Assembly: GCA_036266075.1 (NCBI GenBank)
Contig: DATANV010000031.1
Span: forward strand, 1 to 54,843
DNA length: 54,843 nucleotides
Direction of reading: 5' to 3'
Source: VRUE01 sp036266075
GTDB taxonomy: Bacteria; Actinomycetota; Thermoleophilia; Solirubrobacterales; 70-9
In this document: positions 51,219 through 54,843 of the stretch, piece by piece
Numbering within the stretch: the stretch's first letter is position 1
Layout: each line of letters begins with the position of its first letter
Made by a program: the position numbers and the translations under genes
The notes under the pieces: generated by a model
What the model saw: only the letters and a program-made list of their open reading frames with translations
Database searches by the model: none
What the model was told of the DNA's origin: nothing

Positions 51219-51242
51219 TCACACCTCCTCGTCAGAACAAGA

Positions 51243-51249
51243 CTATAAT
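51243..51249 (+). promoter_or_regulatory. -10 box of XRE/SnoaL divergent promoter
   Basis: CTATAAT at 51243-51249 contains a perfect TATAAT for the plus-strand XRE gene. Read on the other strand it gives TATAG, usable for the SnoaL-like gene. No good -35 is visible for either. Confidence 0.45.
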
Positions 51250-51288
51250 CTATGGTCAGGAAGTAGTTGCGACGCAAGGCTGGGTGGA

Positions 51289-51540
51289 GTGTCGGCTTCC
51301 AGTCCAGCCCACCTCGGCGGCGCTATTCGCGCACTCCGCACCGCGCGGCAGCTGACGATCGAGGCGCTCGCTGGCGCCGCCGATATCCACACAACGTATC
51401 TCTCCGGAATCGAGCGGGGTCAGAGAAATCCGAGCTGGCGGATCGTCGGCTCGCTGGCAACGGCCCTGGGCGTGGAGATCTCCGAGCTGGCTCGCGAGGC
51501 CGAGCACCTGGCGCGCACTGAGCGCGAGCGCCAGGATTAG
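51289..51540 (+). CDS. Small XRE-family helix-turn-helix protein
   Basis: 83 residues from GTG. The HTH runs IRALRTARQLTIEALAGAADIHTTYLSGIERGQRNPSWRIVGSLATALGVEISEL (about 15-68), with the usual ERGxRNPS signature. A short charged tail ends it. The gene is one of three XRE-type regulators within 2 kb. It may repress its own promoter at 51243. The minus-strand gene after it ends 13 bases away. Confidence 0.85.
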   Translation: MSASSPAHLGGAIRALRTARQLTIEALAGAADIHTTYLSGIERGQRNPSWRIVGSLATALGVEISELAREAEHLARTERERQD

Positions 51541-51553
51541 CTGCTCCAGCCCT

Positions 51554-51979
51554 TCAGAGGATCTGGCGGTCGACGAAGCCGGCGATCAGGACGAGCCACC
51601 CACCGATCTCGGCAGCGATCAAGCTGATCATGAAGCCATGCGTGCCAGCAACCGGGTCCCGGAACTGGTTGTCCGTGTCCCGCAGCCATCCGTGCACGAT
51701 GTAGCCGACCACCGCAGCGAAGAAGTAGAGCGTCATCGCCCCGGCAGCGATCAGATTGACCGCCGTCCCCCATCCGCTCAGCTCGACGAACGTCGCCACG
51801 AGGAGCAGGGCGAAGCTGTAAAGCAGAGCGGCCCGATGCCCAGTGTCGACATAGGGATGCGCCAACCCGTCGTCAGCCGTGGCCATCTGCCGCCACTTCC
51901 AGACCCCGAGGACCAAGGCGAGCAGGAACATCAGCGCCGCCGCGAGCAGCACCGCCTTCGTATCTCCCCCAAGCTCCAC
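51554..51979 (-). CDS. Small multi-pass membrane protein, unknown
   Basis: About 141 residues from the GTG at 51979; a longer start at 52090 is possible but reads poorly. Four hydrophobic segments are seen: LLAAALMFLLALVLGVW, LLYSFALLLVATFVELSGW, LIAAGAMTLYFFAAVVGYIVHGW and FMISLIAAEIGGWLVLIAGFV. A polar loop, RDTDNQFRDPVAGTHG, lies between the last two. I recognise no family. It lies between XRE-type genes and may be part of a mobile or stress-related set. Confidence 0.65.
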   Translation of the reverse strand: MELGGDTKAVLLAAALMFLLALVLGVWKWRQMATADDGLAHPYVDTGHRAALLYSFALLLVATFVELSGWGTAVNLIAAGAMTLYFFAAVVGYIVHGWLRDTDNQFRDPVAGTHGFMISLIAAEIGGWLVLIAGFVDRQIL

Positions 51980-52184
51980 CCAAGCGATCCTAGAGAGAGC
52001 GGGAGCGACGGGGGTCAAACCGGCGATTGTCACCCCGCAGATCGAGATCCGGCTGTAGGCCGGGCCAGCACCCGCTCCTCCATTTCGCATCTTGTACCGT
52101 CTCCGGCACATAAGTGGGGCCGCGCGCTGCAACGCCGGCCCCGCGGCGACCGGCTTAGCAAGACCAGGCCGGCCGCAGCGGGAA
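51980..52184. other. Intergenic stretch without a clear gene
   Basis: Frames here continue from the membrane protein and XRE genes but lack conserved character. The stretch precedes the operator-like palindrome at 52185. I see nothing else in it. Confidence 0.5.
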
Positions 52185-52200
52185 CGGTAGCTGGCTACCG
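52185..52200. promoter_or_regulatory. 16-bp palindrome, candidate XRE operator
   Basis: CGGTAGC-TG-GCTACCG is a perfect palindrome 73 bases before the ATG of the XRE gene at 52274. The size and position fit a dimeric helix-turn-helix operator. Confidence 0.5.
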
Positions 52201-52205
52201 GCCCC

Positions 52206-52248
52206 AAAAAAGCGGCTCCCGGCGGCGCAGGAACGCCAACCGGGAGCC
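52206..52248 (-). terminator. Strong intrinsic terminator on the minus strand
   Basis: On the minus strand GGCTCCCGG pairs with CCGGGAGCC around 17 bases, then GC and TTTTTT follow (A6 at 52206-52211 on plus). It is a textbook rho-independent terminator, but no minus-strand gene precedes it. It may block antisense transcription into the membrane-protein gene or form part of a conserved leader upstream of the XRE gene. Confidence 0.7.
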
Positions 52249-52256
52249 TGACCACA

Positions 52257-52276
52257 AGGAGGCGCACCTCCTCATG
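52257..52276 (+). promoter_or_regulatory. Ribosome site masked by a hairpin
   Basis: AGGAGG (52257-52262) pairs perfectly with CCTCCT (52267-52272) around CGCA, one base before the ATG at 52274. The Shine-Dalgarno is thus hidden in the stem, which would lower or regulate translation of the XRE gene. Confidence 0.65.
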
Positions 52277-52891
52277 GCTGATCAGAACCCTACGGGGGAC
52301 GGCGATGCCGTCACCCTCGCGATCCCCGCCGAGCACCGCAAGTTCTTGCGCGATCTCTTCGAGATCGCACGCAATGGGATTCGAGAAGAGCTGGCCCAGT
52401 ACCCCAAACAGCTCAAAGAACCGCGTCGCCTGCACCGAGAAGAGGTCGCCTACGAGAAGCTACTTGCGGCGCTTGACAGCGGCTCCATCGTTCCGGGCCG
52501 CGACGTACGCGACGTGCTTCGTGACCTCGCCGGGATATACGACCGGGAGAACGAATACGAGCGGGTGGTAACCGAGCATGAGGCGCTCAATGGTCTGCTC
52601 GGCCAGCTCGGGGGGGCGAGAGCCATGTTCGTTGATATCGCCGCCCGCTTCGGGGACAACCTGGCGCGCCATCGCAAGCGGGCAGACCTATCCCAAGAGG
52701 ATCTGAGCCGCCTCGCCTCCCTCAATCGAACCGAGATAAGCCAGCTTGAGCGCGGTCTGCGTCTATGCCGCGTCGACACCCTGATCAAGCTCACCTGCTC
52801 GCTCGAAATCTCCGCCGATGAACTGCTCGCCGGTATTAGCTGGTCGCCAGGTGACTACCGCCCGGGCGGATTCAAGGAGGCGGAGAAATGA
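52274..52891 (+). CDS. XRE-family regulator with N-terminal helical domain
   Basis: 205 residues. The N-terminal half (about 15-115) is a helical, charged domain (FLRDLFEIARNGIREELAQY, RDVRDVLRDLAGIYDRE) with unknown role. The C-terminal HTH is FGDNLARHRKRADLSQEDLSRLASLNRTEISQLERGLRLCRVDTLIKLTCSLEISADELL. It overlaps the next gene by four bases (ATGA). Its ribosome site is masked by a hairpin, and a terminator-like stem and a palindrome precede it. Prophage- or element-type control is likely. Confidence 0.82.
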   Translation: MADQNPTGDGDAVTLAIPAEHRKFLRDLFEIARNGIREELAQYPKQLKEPRRLHREEVAYEKLLAALDSGSIVPGRDVRDVLRDLAGIYDRENEYERVVTEHEALNGLLGQLGGARAMFVDIAARFGDNLARHRKRADLSQEDLSRLASLNRTEISQLERGLRLCRVDTLIKLTCSLEISADELLAGISWSPGDYRPGGFKEAEK

Positions 52892-53161
52892 AGGTCGCCG
52901 ATCAGTTCGGCAAGCAATCTCGCCTACTGCCGCAGGCGGGCGAAGCTCTCCCAAGAAGCGTTGGCGGTACGGGCCTCACTTCACCGCACCGCCGTGGGGC
53001 AACTGGAGCGCGGCGAACGGGTCGCCCGCGTCGACACCCTGATCAAGCTCGCGGGCTCTCTGGGCATCCCGCCCGAAGAACTGCTCAACGGAATGGGCTG
53101 GGACCCCGGCGGAACGCGCATCGGGCAGTACACGGATGGTGGGCTGGCTGATGGCGGGTGA
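52888..53161 (+). pseudogene. XRE-family regulator, frameshifted paralogue
   Basis: The ATG at 52888 overlaps the previous stop. Reading MKVADQFGK and then dropping one base at 52915 gives NLAYCRRRAKLSQEALAVRASLHRTAVGQLERG and then ARVDTLIKLAGSLGIPPEELL, a near copy of the preceding gene's HTH. Without the correction the frame turns into proline/arginine-rich sequence and ends at 53151. A later in-frame ATG at 52961 would give only part of the HTH (66 residues). A true decay event, sequencing error or programmed shift are all possible. The tail GGTRIGQYTDGGLADGG follows. Confidence 0.75.
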
Positions 53162-53658
53162 GCCGCTCTTGGCAAGCAACCGCGACGCTTGCGCCAACAG
53201 CGCACTCGTCGGAGGTCAACGCGGCGGTAAAAGTCGGGCCCCAAGCTGTCAATGAAACCGCCGACCTCCTGGGTGCGATCCAGGCTCGCGGTTCGGTCAG
53301 AAAAGCCGCATTTGCAGGAAATTAGAGGGCAATTTTCAAGGGACTGGTAGCGCCGGATAGCCGCGGATTGGGGACGATTTGCCCCGATTGATCCGCTCGA
53401 ACGCGCGAGTGGCCGAAATCACCGCTATTCGACTGCGACAGCTTGCCGTCGATCTCGTGGCATAGGCGGGCGGGGCTATCGGATTGCCGAATATGTAGCG
53501 GGTGGCTGCCCCGGGAAACTCGAAAGGGACAACCCTGCTCGGTCGGCGTTATTGACAAGCGTCCACGCAAGGCGATATGAAGCCCCGCGCGGTAGCCATT
53601 GATTATTGAAGTACTGGACCATTTATTATGATCCATCAAAGCGGAAGGAGCGAGACGC
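53162..53658. other. 497-base intergenic region before the surface protein gene
   Basis: No convincing gene is seen; a long minus-strand frame (53322-53933) has no conserved character and covers the real signal peptide of the next gene. GCGGAT (53363-53368) and ATCCGC (53391-53396), with GGGG/CCCC inside, form a hairpin. The last 70 bases are AT-rich, with TTGATT (53599) and TATTAT (53624) 19 bases apart as a weak promoter candidate. A structured mRNA leader is possible. Confidence 0.5.
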
Positions 53659-54843
53659 ATGGGAGGCATGGAGGAATTCGGCGGAGCTAATGCAGCGACT
53701 GTGCGGAAGCGCCTGGTATTTCGCCCCTCCATCCCCTTGCTGATATCCACCGGATCGGTCGTCGTCCTCATCCTGCTTGCTGTCCTCTTGCCATCGATCG
53801 CTTTGGCGGCGGAATGCACCAATACCTGGTCCGGCCCCGCCGAAGGCTCTTGGCAAACGGCTTCGAATTGGTCCGCAGGGCACCTTCCCACCTCGGGCGA
53901 AGTTGCGTGTATCGGCGCCGGTAAGACGGCCAATCTGAGTTCAGGGACTCAGCAGGTCGGCGTCGTCCAAGGAGAAGGAGCCGTCAAGCTATCCGGCGGC
54001 TCATTGCAGCTCACTACTTCCCCGGGTGAAGCTGTTTCGAGCCTGAGCACCTTCAAACTCACCGGCGGCACCTTGACGGGCATCGGCACGCTGAACGTCA
54101 CCGGCTCCTTCTCCACCGGCGGCACCAACGTCTCGATGACCGGCACCGGCAAGACGGTCGTCAAGCCGGGCGCCACCGCCGAACTGAAACAGGAAGTCAG
54201 CGGCGGCTCGATCTCGATCAACGAACGGACGCTGGTCAACGAAGGCACGCTGACCTTCTCGGTCGGCAACCTCTACGTCGGTGGCGGCGCGGTGATCGAA
54301 AACAGCGGCACCTTCAGGGCCAACTCCGAACCGACGTCGGTCGCCGCCTTCAGGTACATGAGCGGCGCCGCACCCTTGATCGTTAATACCGGCAACTTCG
54401 AAAAGACGGCGGGGACGGGGACCACCGAAGTCGCCCTCAAATACGAAAACAAAGGCGCGACCGGAGCGAAAAGCGGCAGGCTCTCGCTCACCGGAGGGGG
54501 ATCGTCTAGCAGCTCTAGCGAAATGGGCGGCGCCGAAGGCGGCAAGGTCGTGCTTGGCTCCTACTCACTGGGCGAAAGCAAAGTCGGAGGGGCACTGACT
54601 ATCTCCGGGACGGTGACGGGGCAAGCTCTCAGCGGATCAGGCGGCCAGATCACGCTCTCCTCCGGCACGCTGAACCTCAGCGGCGAACCCTCCAGCGTCT
54701 CAACCTTCAACCTCACCGGCGGCACCCTGACCGGCGCCGGCACGCTGAACGTCACCGGCTCCTTCACCACTGGCGGCACCAACGTCTACATGACCGGCAC
54801 CGGCAAGACGGTGGTCAAGCCGGGCGCCACGGCCGAACTGAAA
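53659..54843 (+). CDS. Secreted repeat-rich surface protein, partial (3' end outside window)
   Basis: The first 395 residues of a frame with no stop. AAGGAG lies eight bases before the ATG. A signal helix (IPLLISTGSVVVLILLAVLLPSIALA, about 25-50) precedes a likely cleavage site at Ala-Glu. The next part, CTNTWSGPAEGSWQTASNWSAGHLP, is the W..NWS..P module seen in beta-helical surface proteins. Then strand-rich Gly/Ser/Thr repeats follow, with one long unit repeated at 218-residue distance (from about 134 and about 352: LTGGTLTG..GTLNVTGSF). It is probably a parallel beta-helix adhesin or sheath protein. Lower GC codons at the start suggest transfer. Confidence 0.8.
   Translation, partial: MGGMEEFGGANAATVRKRLVFRPSIPLLISTGSVVVLILLAVLLPSIALAAECTNTWSGPAEGSWQTASNWSAGHLPTSGEVACIGAGKTANLSSGTQQVGVVQGEGAVKLSGGSLQLTTSPGEAVSSLSTFKLTGGTLTGIGTLNVTGSFSTGGTNVSMTGTGKTVVKPGATAELKQEVSGGSISINERTLVNEGTLTFSVGNLYVGGGAVIENSGTFRANSEPTSVAAFRYMSGAAPLIVNTGNFEKTAGTGTTEVALKYENKGATGAKSGRLSLTGGGSSSSSSEMGGAEGGKVVLGSYSLGESKVGGALTISGTVTGQALSGSGGQITLSSGTLNLSGEPSSVSTFNLTGGTLTGAGTLNVTGSFTTGGTNVYMTGTGKTVVKPGATAELK

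Noticed and set aside
53480..53580. Riboswitch-like sequence (GGGAAACTCGAAAGGGACAA)
   Set aside because: I could not match it to any known riboswitch consensus; covariance search (Infernal against Rfam) would be needed.
53322..53933. 203-codon minus-strand gene
   Set aside because: No conserved pattern, and it lies opposite the signal peptide region and ribosome site of the surface protein gene.

Overview
The window is about 55 kb of high-GC bacterial chromosome, densely coded on both strands, with short intergenic gaps. I infer an actinobacterium-like organism, probably of the Thermoleophilia/Solirubrobacterales type. The reasons are strong third-position GC, frequent GTG starts, many start codons sitting 6-9 bases after a TAnnnT box (the leaderless pattern common in actinobacteria), acyl-CoA carboxylase with fused biotin carboxylase and carrier domains, and [4Fe-4S] APS reductase. 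No 16S gene is present, so the assignment is an inference.

Layout. 1-2 kb: a fluoride channel (fluC) divergent from an arsR-aquaporin-arsC arsenic operon, with a perfect 28-bp palindrome between them. 2-3.8 kb: fumarylacetoacetase-family enzyme and an alpha/beta hydrolase. 3.9-6.4 kb: a two-gene conflict-type module, an EACC1-like protein followed by a caspase-like protease tethered by a membrane helix to a beta-propeller. 6.5 kb: tRNA-Phe. 6.6-9 kb: a GH15-like protein, a coiled-coil membrane protein and a LOG/SLOG protein. 9-12.2 kb: overlapping folP, MrfA-like helicase and LOG genes. 12.2-15.9 kb: HAD phosphatase, DtxR regulator, aminotransferase, and a frameshifted AbiEi/DUF559-type gene. 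15.9-23.4 kb: sucCD, HAD hydrolase, sulfatase, acyl-CoA carboxylase alpha subunit, PHP phosphoesterase. 23.4-25.2 kb: an unrecognised, tightly coupled three-gene cassette of lower GC. 25.2-30.3 kb: an assimilatory sulfate reduction operon (sir-cysH-sat-cysC) preceded by rhodanese, dodecin and a small AccE-like gene. 30.35-31.1 kb: a VapBC toxin-antitoxin pair with a clear promoter and operator. 31.2-32.9 kb: a secreted calcium-repeat protein. 33-43.4 kb: an amine/amino-acid catabolic region (aldehyde dehydrogenase, alanine dehydrogenase, PucR regulator, class III transaminase, APC permease, UspA, PuuB-like oxidase, enolase-superfamily protein). 43.4-45.6 kb: ferritin and two tandem peptidase-E-like genes. 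45.7-49.3 kb: glutamate decarboxylase and three tandem TetR regulators. 49.3-53.2 kb: ECF sigma factor, methyltransferase, SnoaL-like protein, small membrane protein and three XRE-type regulators, one frameshifted. 53.7 kb to the end: the first part of a secreted surface protein with a 218-residue repeat.

How the genes work together. The catabolic block forms a plausible loop. The permease imports an amine, the oxidase and/or the pyruvate-dependent transaminase removes nitrogen, the aldehyde dehydrogenase makes the acid, and alanine dehydrogenase returns alanine to pyruvate. PucR probably controls it through dyads in the 38.55-38.77 kb gap. The sulfate operon covers activation of sulfate to APS, reduction to sulfite, and reduction to sulfide.

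The most interesting candidates for new biology are the EACC1-caspase-propeller module, the 23.4-25.2 kb cassette, a set of four long intergenic or gene-end palindromes with a shared TTCG..ATA core, and the many leaderless promoters.
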